Origin: Treponema socranskii subsp. socranskii VPI DR56BR1116 = ATCC 35536
GTDB lineage: Bacteria; Spirochaetota; Spirochaetia; Treponematales; Treponemataceae
NCBI RefSeq assembly: GCF_000468115.1
Contig: NZ_AVQI01000083.1
Coordinates: 1 to 46,215 of the forward strand
DNA: 46,215 bases
Reading direction: 5' to 3'
Positions 16,882 to 25,234 of this stretch are shown here, one piece after another. Each line of letters begins with the position of its first letter. The stretch's first letter is position 1. Below the pieces are notes generated by a model that ran no database searches, had not been told where the DNA came from, and worked only from the letters and a program-made list of their open reading frames with translations. The position numbers and the translations under genes were made by a program.

Positions 16882-18579
16882 ATGGAAAACAAATTGGAAA
16901 GTCAAAAAAAACTGTATTTCGATTACAAATGGGTGATCATCTTTTTGATTGTCGGATTTTTGATCGTCTTTCAAGTGCTGCCGCTCGTCTACCTGCTCGT
17001 CCGCTCCATGTTTATCAACGGGCGTTTTTCGCTCGAAGGCTTTAAAAACATCTACTCATACGCCCTCAATTGGACGTGCTTAAAGACGACGCTCGTTGCG
17101 GCGACGCTCACGATGCTCTTCGGCGTACTGCTTTCGTTTCCGCTCGCGTGGCTTGTCGGACGCACGAATCTCTACGGCAAAAAAATATTCCGCACCGTCT
17201 TTGTCATGACCTATATGGTGCCGCCCTACGTCGGAGCGATGGCGTGGCTCAGGCTTTTGAATCCGACCGTCGGCACGATGAACGTCGTCCTCGCAAAAAT
17301 TTTTCACCTGACGCAAAATCCGTTCAACATCTACACGGTCGGCGGCATGGTATGGGTGTTGACGACGTTTTATTATCCTTATGCATTTATCACGATTTCG
17401 CGCGCTATGGAAAAGATGGATCCCTCGCTCGAAGAAGCGTCCCGCATATCGGGAGCGTCTCCGCTGAAAACGCTTTTTACCGTCACGATTCCGCTCGCGC
17501 TTCCGAGCCTCATCGCCGCAGCTTTGCTCGTATTCGTCGCGGCCGCTTCGTGTTACGGCATTCCGTCGATCATCGGAGCGCCGGGGCAGATATACACGGT
17601 GACGACGCGCATCATCGACTACGTGCAGATCGGAAACGACGAAGGACTCACGCATGCGACCTGCCTCGCCGTCTTTCTCATGGCGGTCGCATTGATAATT
17701 TTGTACGTGTCGAATTTCATCGTCGGAAAAAAAGAGTACATCACCGTGTCGGGAAAATCGACGCATCCGTCCATCGTCGATTTGGGAAGATGGAGAATAC
17801 CCGTTACGATCCTCGTCACACTCTTTGCGATTCTCGTCGTCGTCATTCCGTTTTGGACGGTCATTTCCACGTCGGTTACGATGAACATGGGCAAAGACGT
17901 ATTCGCCCGAAACAATATCACGTGGCGTTATTGGAAAATCATCTTTTCACGCAAATCGATTTTAAACTCGTTTAAAAACAGCATCACTTACGCTTTCCTC
18001 GCAGCGACTTTCGGCATGATCGTCAGCGTCGTCATGGCGTGGCTTTTAAAACGCACCGAAGCTAAGGGTCGCGAAATCCCGGACTTTTTAATAACCGTCG
18101 GAAGCGGCACCCCGAGCGTCGTCATCGCCCTTGCGCTCATCATGACGATGACCGGAAAATTCCGTATCAACATCTACAATACGATCGGCATCATGGTTAT
18201 CGCGTATATGATAAAATACATGATGATGGGTATGCGTACCGTCGTATCGGCTTTTACGCAGATAAGCCCGTCGCTCGAAAGCGCCGCTCAAATAGCGGGC
18301 GCGGGCTGGGTGCAGCGCTTAAAAGACGTCGTGCTGCCGCTTATAAGCCCTTCGGTCGTCGCCGGCTGGTTTCTCATCTTTATGCCGTGCTTTTACGAGC
18401 TGACGATGTCGACGCTTTTGTATTCGAACAGCACGAAAACGCTCGGCGTGGAATTGTTTACGTATCAAACCTTCCACAGCCAGCAGACGGCGTCGGCGCT
18501 TGCAACGGCGATCCTTGCGATCGTCATCATTATGAATACGATGCTGAATAAATTGACAAAGGGTAAATTTTCGATTTAG
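16882..18579 (+). CDS. ABC importer permease with two fused BPD domains
   Basis: 565 residues, the FbpB/AfuB/ThiP layout: two binding-protein-dependent transport domains of about six membrane segments each in one chain. Each half ends in an EAA loop that contacts the ATPase: EEASRISGASPLKTLFTVTI and ESAAQIAGAGWVQRLKDVVL. The frame is open back to 16750, but the upstream part is translated hairpin DNA and the first plausible membrane-protein start is ATG 16882 (MENKLESQKKLYFDYKW). No strong Shine-Dalgarno is visible, which together with the upstream hairpins suggests lower expression than the binding protein. It forms the channel for the substrate delivered by the lipoprotein encoded upstream. 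Confidence 0.92.
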   Translation: MENKLESQKKLYFDYKWVIIFLIVGFLIVFQVLPLVYLLVRSMFINGRFSLEGFKNIYSYALNWTCLKTTLVAATLTMLFGVLLSFPLAWLVGRTNLYGKKIFRTVFVMTYMVPPYVGAMAWLRLLNPTVGTMNVVLAKIFHLTQNPFNIYTVGGMVWVLTTFYYPYAFITISRAMEKMDPSLEEASRISGASPLKTLFTVTIPLALPSLIAAALLVFVAAASCYGIPSIIGAPGQIYTVTTRIIDYVQIGNDEGLTHATCLAVFLMAVALIILYVSNFIVGKKEYITVSGKSTHPSIVDLGRWRIPVTILVTLFAILVVVIPFWTVISTSVTMNMGKDVFARNNITWRYWKIIFSRKSILNSFKNSITYAFLAATFGMIVSVVMAWLLKRTEAKGREIPDFLITVGSGTPSVVIALALIMTMTGKFRINIYNTIGIMVIAYMIKYMMMGMRTVVSAFTQISPSLESAAQIAGAGWVQRLKDVVLPLISPSVVAGWFLIFMPCFYELTMSTLLYSNSTKTLGVELFTYQTFHSQQTASALATAILAIVIIMNTMLNKLTKGKFSI

Positions 18580-18595
18580 CTTCGGGCGCGCAAGA

Positions 18596-18630
18596 CGCAG
18601 GTCGGCCGCAAGCCCTGCGAAATTTTTATT
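18596..18630 (+). terminator. Hairpin with T-run between permease and ATPase genes (attenuator-like)
   Basis: CGCAGG (18596-18601) pairs with CCTGCG (18614-18619), followed by AAATTTTTATTT. It lies inside the operon, 30-60 bases before the ATPase ATG, so partial termination is more likely than a true end. Confidence 0.45.
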
Positions 18631-18658
18631 TATAAGTTAGGATAGTTTAGGAGAAATT

Positions 18659-19729
18659 ATGTCAACGGTAAGTATTAAAAACGTAACGAAAGTATACGAC
18701 GACGAAACGGTCATCGATACGTTCAACGCGGAAATAAAAGACGGAGAGTTCATAACGCTGCTCGGCCCTTCCGGCTGCGGAAAAACGACGCTTTTGCGTA
18801 TGATAGCGGGTTTCAGAAAACCTTCGACCGGTTCGATTTCGATCGCAGGAAAAATCGTGTCGGACGATACGACCTTCGTGCCGCCTGAAAAACGCGGCAT
18901 CGGTATGGTCTTTCAAACCTACGCGGTATGGCCGCACATGAACGTATTCGACAACGTCGCCTATCCGCTGAAAATTCAAAAGCTGAAAAAAGACGAAATC
19001 AAAAAGCGCGTCGGTGCGATCCTCGAAATCGTGCATTTGAGTCAATACGAAAAACGTATGCCGTCCCAGCTTTCAGGCGGTCAGCAGCAGCGCGTAGCGC
19101 TCGGAAGAGCCCTCGTCGCCGAGCCGAAGCTGCTCCTCCTCGACGAACCGCTTTCAAACCTCGACGCCAAGCTGCGAGAAAGCATGCGCTTCGAAATCAA
19201 AGATATTCAAAAAAAGCTCGGCATTACCGTCGTCTACGTCACGCACGATCAAGTCGAAGCGATGACGATGAGCGACCGCGTATTTTTAATAAACAACGGC
19301 GTCGTACAGCAAGTCGGCTCCCCTCTCGAAATTTACCGCAGCCCCGTCAATCAATTCGTCGCAAACTTTGTCGGAAAAGCGAACTTTCTCAAAGGGACGG
19401 CGGACGGCGGACGCATTTCGATAGCGGGAACGAATCAAAGCGTGCCGTATTCGGGAAAGCTTTCGGGGAAAGTCGTGCTGACGCTGCGACCCGAAAACGT
19501 AAAGATCGTTCCGTCGGGAGGAGATCTCACCGGTACGATTCAAAATATGTACTATCTCGGAGATGAAAACGACTGCCGCGTCGACTTGGGAGGCGTTTCG
19601 CTTCGCATCATCGCGGATCCGCACAGCTTCGATTCGCTTTCTACCGGACAAAAGGTCGATATGAAAATTCAAGACGAATTGGTATACGCCGACGACGGCA
19701 AAGACGATCAGTATAAAATTTTGACGTGA
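18659..19729 (+). CDS. ABC importer ATPase (FbpC/AfuC/PotA-like)
   Basis: 356 residues. Walker A GPSGCGKTT near residue 38, Q-loop in GMVFQTYAVWPHMNVFDNV, signature LSGGQQQR, Walker B LLLLDEPLSNLD and switch His in VYVTHDQVEAM. Residues about 235-356 form the TOBE-type C-terminal domain typical of importers with regulatory tails (VVLTLRPENVKIV). It powers the importer formed with the two genes upstream. AGGAG at a good distance supports ATG 18659. The substrate cannot be read from this subunit; annotation as an iron or spamer transporter would rest on overall similarity only. Confidence 0.93.
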   Translation: MSTVSIKNVTKVYDDETVIDTFNAEIKDGEFITLLGPSGCGKTTLLRMIAGFRKPSTGSISIAGKIVSDDTTFVPPEKRGIGMVFQTYAVWPHMNVFDNVAYPLKIQKLKKDEIKKRVGAILEIVHLSQYEKRMPSQLSGGQQQRVALGRALVAEPKLLLLDEPLSNLDAKLRESMRFEIKDIQKKLGITVVYVTHDQVEAMTMSDRVFLINNGVVQQVGSPLEIYRSPVNQFVANFVGKANFLKGTADGGRISIAGTNQSVPYSGKLSGKVVLTLRPENVKIVPSGGDLTGTIQNMYYLGDENDCRVDLGGVSLRIIADPHSFDSLSTGQKVDMKIQDELVYADDGKDDQYKILT

Positions 19730-19738
19730 TACAGGGAC

Positions 19739-19769
19739 GGGAGCCGTATCGGAGCGCTTTACGGCTTCC
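19739..19769 (+). terminator. Hairpin after the ABC importer operon
   Basis: GGGAGCCGT (19739-19747) pairs with ACGGCTTCC (19761-19769), nine pairs with one G-U. No T-run follows directly, so termination is uncertain. Confidence 0.4.
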
Positions 19770-19831
19770 GCACGAACCGTTCTTATTAAAACAAAAATTC
19801 ATAAAAAAAATTACCCTTTTTTTTCATATCG

Positions 19832-19840
19832 TGCTATAAT
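19832..19840 (+). promoter_or_regulatory. Extended -10 promoter of the GH13 gene
   Basis: TGC-TATAAT at 19832-19840, a perfect extended -10, about 40 bases before the GTG start at 19881. No convincing -35 was seen. Confidence 0.6.
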
Positions 19841-19880
19841 TGTACGTGTATACATTGAAAAAGTGCAACACGGAGATGCT

Positions 19881-22800
19881 GTGAAAATTTCGTACAATGA
19901 ATTTCATGTAAGTAAAAAAGTCAGAGATCTCTGCCGATTTAACGAAACGCTGTTTGCGTCTGCAGGCAATGTCATCTTTTCCGATATGTATCAAGTGCGC
20001 GCGTTTGTCGAAAAACTGAATGCGTTCTTCGATAAACGAGTCGAACACGAAAAACGCGTGTCGGCAGGCGAACTCAACGCGATGGGGCTCATCGATGAAA
20101 TATTTCACTACGTATGCATGATTTACCGGAGAGATGCGGACGCAGAATCGTTCAGCACCATCCTTGCAAAGCTCGACGATGAATTCGGCTCGAGCAGGAT
20201 AGACGACCTCCTCTTGTCGTTTATCGCCGAGTTTCCGCCTGCGGCCGTCCGTCACGGTACCGTAAGTGCCGAAGACTATCTTTCCGAGACCGCATTCGAC
20301 GACGGCGTAAATCGCGAGAGGACAAACCGCGAGCAGACGTTCGAAGAGCTCATACTTCTGCACCTCGCAAATGAAAACCCCGCATTTAAAAAATTCTCGA
20401 TTTTATTCGACGACGCAAAGCTCGCGCGCAATGTGCTGTACGCAAAGTCATGGGAAATTATTAAAAGTCGTTTCGCCTTGCTTCCGCCGTTCGGGCCGTT
20501 CGGCCACGATCTCATTTCCATGCTGAAAGAACCCGTCGTCTACAGCCCCGAAAGCCTTAAAGGCCAGCTCGATTATATCCGCCTGTACTGGGCGGCGATG
20601 CTCGGAGATCGGATCAAGCGCCTGCTCGCCGGCATCGATACGATACAGGAAGAAGAAAAAGCGGCGTGGCAAGACGGAGGTGAGATCGAAGCGGTGCCGT
20701 ACAGCTATGAAAATCTTGCAAAAGAATACGAGCGCTTCAGCGCGGACAGCGCATGGATGCCGTGTGTCGTGCTCATTGCAAAGATGGTGCTCGTGTGGCT
20801 CGATCAGCTTTCAAAAAAATATTCGCGTGCGATTACACGCCTCGACGAAATCCCCGACGAAGAGCTCGATATGCTTCGGGACGAAGGTTTTACGGGGCTC
20901 TGGCTTATCGGCTTGTGGGAGAGGAGCTATGCGAGTAAACGCATAAAGCAGATAAACGGAAATGCGGATGCGGCAGCGAGCGCATACAGTCTCTACGATT
21001 ATGAAATCGCACACGATATCGGCGGTTGGGACGCGCTCGTAAATTTGCGTACGCGCTTATGGCAGCGCGGCATCCGCCTCGCATCCGACATGGTACCGAA
21101 TCACACCGGCATGGATTCGAAATGGGTCATCGAAAAGCCCGACCTCTTCGTTCAGAGAAAAGACTGCCCCTTCCCACAGTACACGTTCAACGGCGAAAAT
21201 CTTTCGCGCGACGGCAGGGTCGGCATCTACCTCGAAGACCACTATTATACGAAAACCGACTGCGCCGTCATCTTTAAGCGGGTCGACAACCGTACCGGAG
21301 ACGTGCGCTATATCTACCACGGAAACGACGGCACCGGCATGCCGTGGAACGATACGGCGCAAATCGATTTTCTGAACCCCGCCGCACGTGAAGCAGTGAT
21401 GCAGGATATCGTCAACGTCGCAAAAAATTTTCCGATCATCAGATTCGATGCGGCAATGGTGCTCGCAAAAAAACATATCAGACGGCTGTGGTATCCCGAG
21501 CCGGGACACGGCGGTGATATCGCAACGCGGAGCGAAAATGCAATTTCAGCAGAAGAATTCGACAAAGCGATTCCGAACGAATTTTGGAGGGAAGTCGTTG
21601 ACAGGATCGCAGCCGAAGTTCCGGACACGCTGTTGCTTGCCGAAGCGTTTTGGATGATGGAAGGCTACTTTGTCCGTACGCTCGGCATGCACCGCGTCTA
21701 CAACAGCGCGTTTATGAATATGCTCAAAAAAGAAGAAAATCAAAAATACCGCGACACGATAAAAAACACGCTGCGTTTCGATCCGCAAGTGCTCAAGCGC
21801 TTTGTCAACTTCGTCAACAATCCAGACGAAGAAACCGCCGTTGCGCAGTTCGGCAAGGGCGACAAATACTTCGGCGTATGCACGCTCATGGTTACGATGC
21901 CCGGTCTTCCGATGTTCGGGCACGGGCAGATCGAAGGCTTCGAAGAAAAATACGGCATGGAATATACGCGCGCATACCGAAATGAAAACCCCGACGAAGG
22001 TTTCGTCGCGCGTCACCGGCGCGATATTTTTCCGCTCATGAAAAAGCGCCGACTTTTTGCGGACGTCGAAAACTTTTTGTTTTACGATTTGTGGAACGAA
22101 GGCAGCGTAGATGAAAACGTATTCGCCTATTCCAACTGTGCGGACAGAGAATGTTCGATCGTCGTCTACAACAACAAGTACGAACACACTGCGGGCTGGA
22201 TTAAAGAGTCCGTGCCGTATGCGATAAAAACGGGAAGCGGAGAAAACGATAAAATGTTCGTAACCCGGACAATAGCCGAAGGATTATGCCTCAGCGATGC
22301 CGGCGATACGTACTGTATTTTCCGCGAACAGCGGTCGGGACTCTACTACATCCGCAAAAACGACGACATACGCGAAAACGGTTTGTTCGTTTCGTTGAAC
22401 GGATTCGAATCGCAAGTCTATACGGACATTCGTCAAGTCGCGGATACCGACACGTATAAATACAGCACTTTGTGCCAAACCCTCGCAGGCCGCGGCGCGG
22501 AAGATTTGGAAACGCTTTGGGAAGAGATCGAATACTGGGAACTGTACAAAGCGCTCGAAACTTTCGCAATTTTATTAATTTCAAAAGCGGAAGAGATGTT
22601 GCATCCTGCGGACAGAACGCAGTTAAAGAAAAAAGCGCTTACGGATGAAGTCAAAGAAAGCGCGCTCGCATTCTACGCTACGGCACAGCGGTTTGCGGAC
22701 GGATGCGGATATAAAATCGCTCCGCCTGAAAAACAGTTTCGGCAATTTAATAAAATGTTTTCAGCCGTCATATCGTCCGCTGCGGATACCGTCCTCCGAA

Positions 22801-23717
22801 ATCCGTCCGCAGAAGAAAATAAAAAATTATTAAAATCAAAATCCGGCGGCGATTTCATCGCGTTCGCAGCATCCATCGAAAAATCTCTCCCGATATTATT
22901 AATTTGCCTGGCATCGATTGAAGAACTTGCCGCTTGCGGATGCGCAAAAAGGTTTAATTTTGCACGGAAATTTGCCGAATATATAAGACGAACGGGATGT
23001 GCGAACGCGCCCGATCAGTATCAGCTGATGCGCGTCTTCGCTCTTGCACCGCTTGCAAAAAAAACAGTATTATTAAATAATATGAAGAAAGCAGCCTACG
23101 AGTTTGCCGCGCTTTTCGTTCAAAGCGAAGACGCGTTGCTGCTCTCGGGGAATAATTTCTTCGACGGCATACAGTGGTTTAACAAAGAATTGTCGGACAG
23201 CAGCTTGACATACTTTGCCGCTGTTGCAACTTTGTATGCACCGGAAGAGAAGAAGGACTTTGTGCGTGCATTGTATTTTCTTCTCAATGATGCTAAAATA
23301 AAAGCATCGTTTAAGAGCGAATTATTTATTAAACAATTCGCACCGAATAAAGGTTCTAAAGCTTTACATCCCGTCGGGAAGAGAGAAGCTTCAAAGATAA
23401 CAACCGCCGGATTATCCGGCAAGAAGCACAAGGAGCTGACTATGGCAACGACCACAGTAAAAAAACCGGCCGCAAAAAAACCGGCTGCAAAAAAGACAAC
23501 AGCGAAAAAACCTGTTGCGAGTAAGACAACGGCAAAAAAACCGACCGCGAAAACGGCAGCGAAAAAAAATGTTGCTAAAAAGACAACAGCGAAAAAGCCC
23601 GCTGCAAAAACGGCAGCCAAAAAGCCCGCGGTAAAGAAGCCCGCTGCAAAAAAAGTTGCGGCAAAGAAACCCGTTGCCAAAAAGACAACCGCAAAAAAAA
23701 CAACCGTAAAAAAATAA
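19881..23717 (+). CDS. Large GH13 (alpha-amylase family) protein with histone-like C-terminal tail
   Basis: 1278 residues as read. The first ~310 are helical and unrecognised. The GH13 barrel spans about 315-770: EGFTGLWLIGLWERS, DMVPNHTG near 403, nucleophile D523 in IIRFDAAM, acid/base E588 in LLLAEAFW, and D649 in FVNNPDEE, where the usual NHD reads NPD, so the transition-state His is missing. All three catalytic acids remain, so alpha-glucan hydrolysis or transfer is plausible. Residues ~770-1170 are unrecognised and helical. The last 91 residues are Lys/Ala/Pro/Thr repeats like histone H1, with their own start signals (next entries). The start is GTG 19881 because GGAG stands five bases before it. 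It is monocistronic, with a terminator after. Substrate and reaction cannot be fixed. Confidence 0.85.
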   Translation: MKISYNEFHVSKKVRDLCRFNETLFASAGNVIFSDMYQVRAFVEKLNAFFDKRVEHEKRVSAGELNAMGLIDEIFHYVCMIYRRDADAESFSTILAKLDDEFGSSRIDDLLLSFIAEFPPAAVRHGTVSAEDYLSETAFDDGVNRERTNREQTFEELILLHLANENPAFKKFSILFDDAKLARNVLYAKSWEIIKSRFALLPPFGPFGHDLISMLKEPVVYSPESLKGQLDYIRLYWAAMLGDRIKRLLAGIDTIQEEEKAAWQDGGEIEAVPYSYENLAKEYERFSADSAWMPCVVLIAKMVLVWLDQLSKKYSRAITRLDEIPDEELDMLRDEGFTGLWLIGLWERSYASKRIKQINGNADAAASAYSLYDYEIAHDIGGWDALVNLRTRLWQRGIRLASDMVPNHTGMDSKWVIEKPDLFVQRKDCPFPQYTFNGENLSRDGRVGIYLEDHYYTKTDCAVIFKRVDNRTGDVRYIYHGNDGTGMPWNDTAQIDFLNPAAREAVMQDIVNVAKNFPIIRFDAAMVLAKKHIRRLWYPEPGHGGDIATRSENAISAEEFDKAIPNEFWREVVDRIAAEVPDTLLLAEAFWMMEGYFVRTLGMHRVYNSAFMNMLKKEENQKYRDTIKNTLRFDPQVLKRFVNFVNNPDEETAVAQFGKGDKYFGVCTLMVTMPGLPMFGHGQIEGFEEKYGMEYTRAYRNENPDEGFVARHRRDIFPLMKKRRLFADVENFLFYDLWNEGSVDENVFAYSNCADRECSIVVYNNKYEHTAGWIKESVPYAIKTGSGENDKMFVTRTIAEGLCLSDAGDTYCIFREQRSGLYYIRKNDDIRENGLFVSLNGFESQVYTDIRQVADTDTYKYSTLCQTLAGRGAEDLETLWEEIEYWELYKALETFAILLISKAEEMLHPADRTQLKKKALTDEVKESALAFYATAQRFADGCGYKIAPPEKQFRQFNKMFSAVISSAADTVLRNPSAEENKKLLKSKSGGDFIAFAASIEKSLPILLICLASIEELAACGCAKRFNFARKFAEYIRRTGCANAPDQYQLMRVFALAPLAKKTVLLNNMKKAAYEFAALFVQSEDALLLSGNNFFDGIQWFNKELSDSSLTYFAAVATLYAPEEKKDFVRALYFLLNDAKIKASFKSELFIKQFAPNKGSKALHPVGKREASKITTAGLSGKKHKELTMATTTVKKPAAKKPAAKKTTAKKPVASKTTAKKPTAKTAAKKNVAKKTTAKKPAAKTAAKKPAVKKPAAKKVAAKKPVAKKTTAKKTTVKK
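23271..23299 (+). promoter_or_regulatory. Internal promoter ahead of the histone-like segment
   Basis: TTGTAT (23271-23276), a 17-bp spacer ending TGC and TAAAAT (23294-23299) lie within the GH13 frame, about 140 bases before the internal ATG at 23442. A perfect GCCGGAT-T-ATCCGGC hairpin (23406-23420) sits between, just ahead of the ribosome binding site. Confidence 0.5.
23442..23717 (+). CDS. Histone H1-like Lys/Ala-rich protein, in-frame with the GH13 gene
   Basis: An ATG at 23442 with AAGGAG seven bases upstream opens a 91-residue protein made almost wholly of AAKK, PAAKK and TTAKK units, very basic and with no acidic residue. It resembles the histone H1/Hc1-like DNA-binding proteins of treponemes and chlamydiae, which bind and condense DNA without sequence preference. 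It is in the same frame as the end of the GH13 gene with no stop between, so the segment may be made both as a tail of the enzyme and as a free protein. A promoter-like sequence and a hairpin precede it. The 45 residues before the ATG (around FAPNKGSKALHPVGKR) look like translated leader. An independent gene whose upstream neighbour lost its stop is my preferred reading. Confidence 0.7.
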   Translation: MATTTVKKPAAKKPAAKKTTAKKPVASKTTAKKPTAKTAAKKNVAKKTTAKKPAAKTAAKKPAVKKPAAKKVAAKKPVAKKTTAKKTTVKK

Positions 23718-23743
23718 TCGAAAACAAGTAATTATTTATGATA

Positions 23744-23770
23744 AAAGCGGTGCTCCGACACCGCTTTTTG
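23744..23770. terminator. Bidirectional terminator
   Basis: AAAGCGGTG (23744-23752) pairs with CACCGCTTT (23759-23767) around CTCCGA, followed by T's on both strands. It serves the GH13/histone gene (+) and the converging threonine-synthase-like gene (-). Confidence 0.85.
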
Positions 23771-23831
23771 TTTTATAGGCGGGACGTGCGCCGCACCTAT
23801 TCGATAATCAAATTAACAAAACGACGAATGA

Positions 23832-25142
23832 TTATCCGGCGACGCCTGCGATTACAGATCGCAGTTCGGCTTCCGATGAAATCGCAGGCTTCCCAATGCG
23901 GATAGGTTTCAGCGCCGATGCGATTCGTTCGGGCATGGCAGGCGCTTCGCCCGTCGTTTGGCGAATATAGTCGGCCGACAAGGAAGGATGATCGCGCGCG
24001 ACAATGATGACGGCACCTCCGTCTTCCGATGACATATCCGCTTTGAGTTTTGCCGCAGCGTAGGCGCGGCCGGTGTGCCGATCGGCAAAAACGCCGTATT
24101 TTACGAAAAGCTCTTTTACCGCATCGTCCGTCATGGCATCGGTGAGTTTTACCGGATAGACGAAATTGCGCATCATCAACGTATTTGCGGAAAACACTTC
24201 TTCGAGCCGCTCTATGTTCGACGGATCAGTCGGGTCGGCAGGCCTTCGGTCGGCATACGGGACGACGGAATCGAGAACGATGCAGTCGCCTGCCGCATCG
24301 ACGGTGAGCGCATCCGTTGCAGGGATAAAAAAACCGTTTAAAGGCAGCGCAAAACGCCAGCTGTACAGGCCCGCGACGACATTGCTGTAATTGCCCGGCG
24401 CGAGCGCGTAGTACATATCGCCCGGCACCTCGTCTTTTAAGCGCGAAAACGCAAACGGGTAAAAAAACGCCTGCGGCAAAAGCCGCCCGATATTCGCTGT
24501 ATTTGCGACCGTAAGCCGGTTCGTTTCGGAAAAGTCTCTGTCCGAAAAAATCGTGCGCACGAGATTTCGGCAGTCGTCTTCGGTTCCGTCGATTTCTACG
24601 GGATATATATTGCCGCCGTTCCAGCAATAGTCGCTTTCCAACATACCGTAAGCGCTCCCTTTCGGACAGACGACGACGGCCTTTATGCGCTTTTTGCCGC
24701 GCAGCTCGTACGCGAGGACGGCGCCGGTTTCACGGCGCGTTACCGCTAAAATCGTCGCGCTGCTGTCCCTCATCTGCAAAATCGTTTCAAGGCAGGCCGT
24801 AAGGTATGCGATGCCGAAATCGCGGTGGCAGCCGGAAGGCCCGTGAAAGAGTTCGAGCATAAAATGCGTATCGTCGAGACGGCGGACGGCAGGTTCAAAC
24901 GGAAAAGCTGTTGTCGCGATCGTTTCGCAGATAATCGGACTGAATTCGTCTTTGATAAAAGCGGACGTGAGCGTACCCGCGATGGAAGCGAACGACGTCG
25001 TTTTATCCGTATAGAGAATCCAGCGGCGCAAGTCTTCCGTGTCACAAGGCACATAAAGCCCGCCGTCTTCCGGCATACAGTGTAAAACGGCTTCCGCAAA
25101 TCCGACGGAGAGGGCTTTGTTTCGTGTACTCGTAAATCGCAT
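23832..25142 (-). CDS. Threonine synthase-like protein lacking the PLP lysine
   Basis: 436 residues along the length of bacterial ThrC, with the start MRFTSTRNKALSVGFAEAVL, the segment DGGLYVP and a C-terminal domain around RHTGRAYAAAK. ThrC makes threonine from O-phosphohomoserine using PLP bound to a lysine in FHGPTLAFKDF. Here that segment is FHGPSGCHRDF: position 107, the PLP lysine in the E. coli enzyme, is Arg. SNVVAGLYSW replaces the usual glycine-rich phosphate loop SNFGN. The frame is otherwise open and undamaged, so the protein is probably made but should not form the normal internal aldimine; a new role or loss of activity is inferred. ATG 25142 fits relatives and lies six bases behind a strong -10. 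It is divergent from pepT. Confidence 0.8.
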   Translation of the reverse strand: MRFTSTRNKALSVGFAEAVLHCMPEDGGLYVPCDTEDLRRWILYTDKTTSFASIAGTLTSAFIKDEFSPIICETIATTAFPFEPAVRRLDDTHFMLELFHGPSGCHRDFGIAYLTACLETILQMRDSSATILAVTRRETGAVLAYELRGKKRIKAVVVCPKGSAYGMLESDYCWNGGNIYPVEIDGTEDDCRNLVRTIFSDRDFSETNRLTVANTANIGRLLPQAFFYPFAFSRLKDEVPGDMYYALAPGNYSNVVAGLYSWRFALPLNGFFIPATDALTVDAAGDCIVLDSVVPYADRRPADPTDPSNIERLEEVFSANTLMMRNFVYPVKLTDAMTDDAVKELFVKYGVFADRHTGRAYAAAKLKADMSSEDGGAVIIVARDHPSLSADYIRQTTGEAPAMPERIASALKPIRIGKPAISSEAELRSVIAGVAG

Positions 25143-25148
25143 AGCGTA

Positions 25149-25177
25149 ATTATAGCTCGAATGCCGACTTTTGTCAT
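25149..25177 (-). promoter_or_regulatory. Promoter of the threonine-synthase-like gene, leaderless type
   Basis: ATGACA (25177-25172), a 17-bp spacer and a perfect TATAAT (25154-25149) on the minus strand. Six bases then lead to the ATG at 25142, so the A of ATG is the predicted +1. Confidence 0.75.
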
Positions 25178-25199
25178 TGCGCAATCGACGCGCCATCGA

Positions 25200-25228
25200 T
25201 TGCAGAACGCGCGCGAAAATAATATGAT
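25200..25228 (+). promoter_or_regulatory. pepT promoter, leaderless type
   Basis: TTGCAG (25200-25205), a 17-bp spacer and TATGAT (25223-25228); six bases later comes ATG 25235. The 92-bp gap thus holds two back-to-back promoters, each placing +1 on a start codon. Confidence 0.6.
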
Positions 25229-25234
25229 ACTGGA

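Noticed and set aside
15580-16974. 464-codon minus-strand open frame opposite the binding-protein gene
   Set aside because: It mirrors a well-identified gene; the low stop frequency comes from the codon bias of that gene. No ribosome binding site or known domain.
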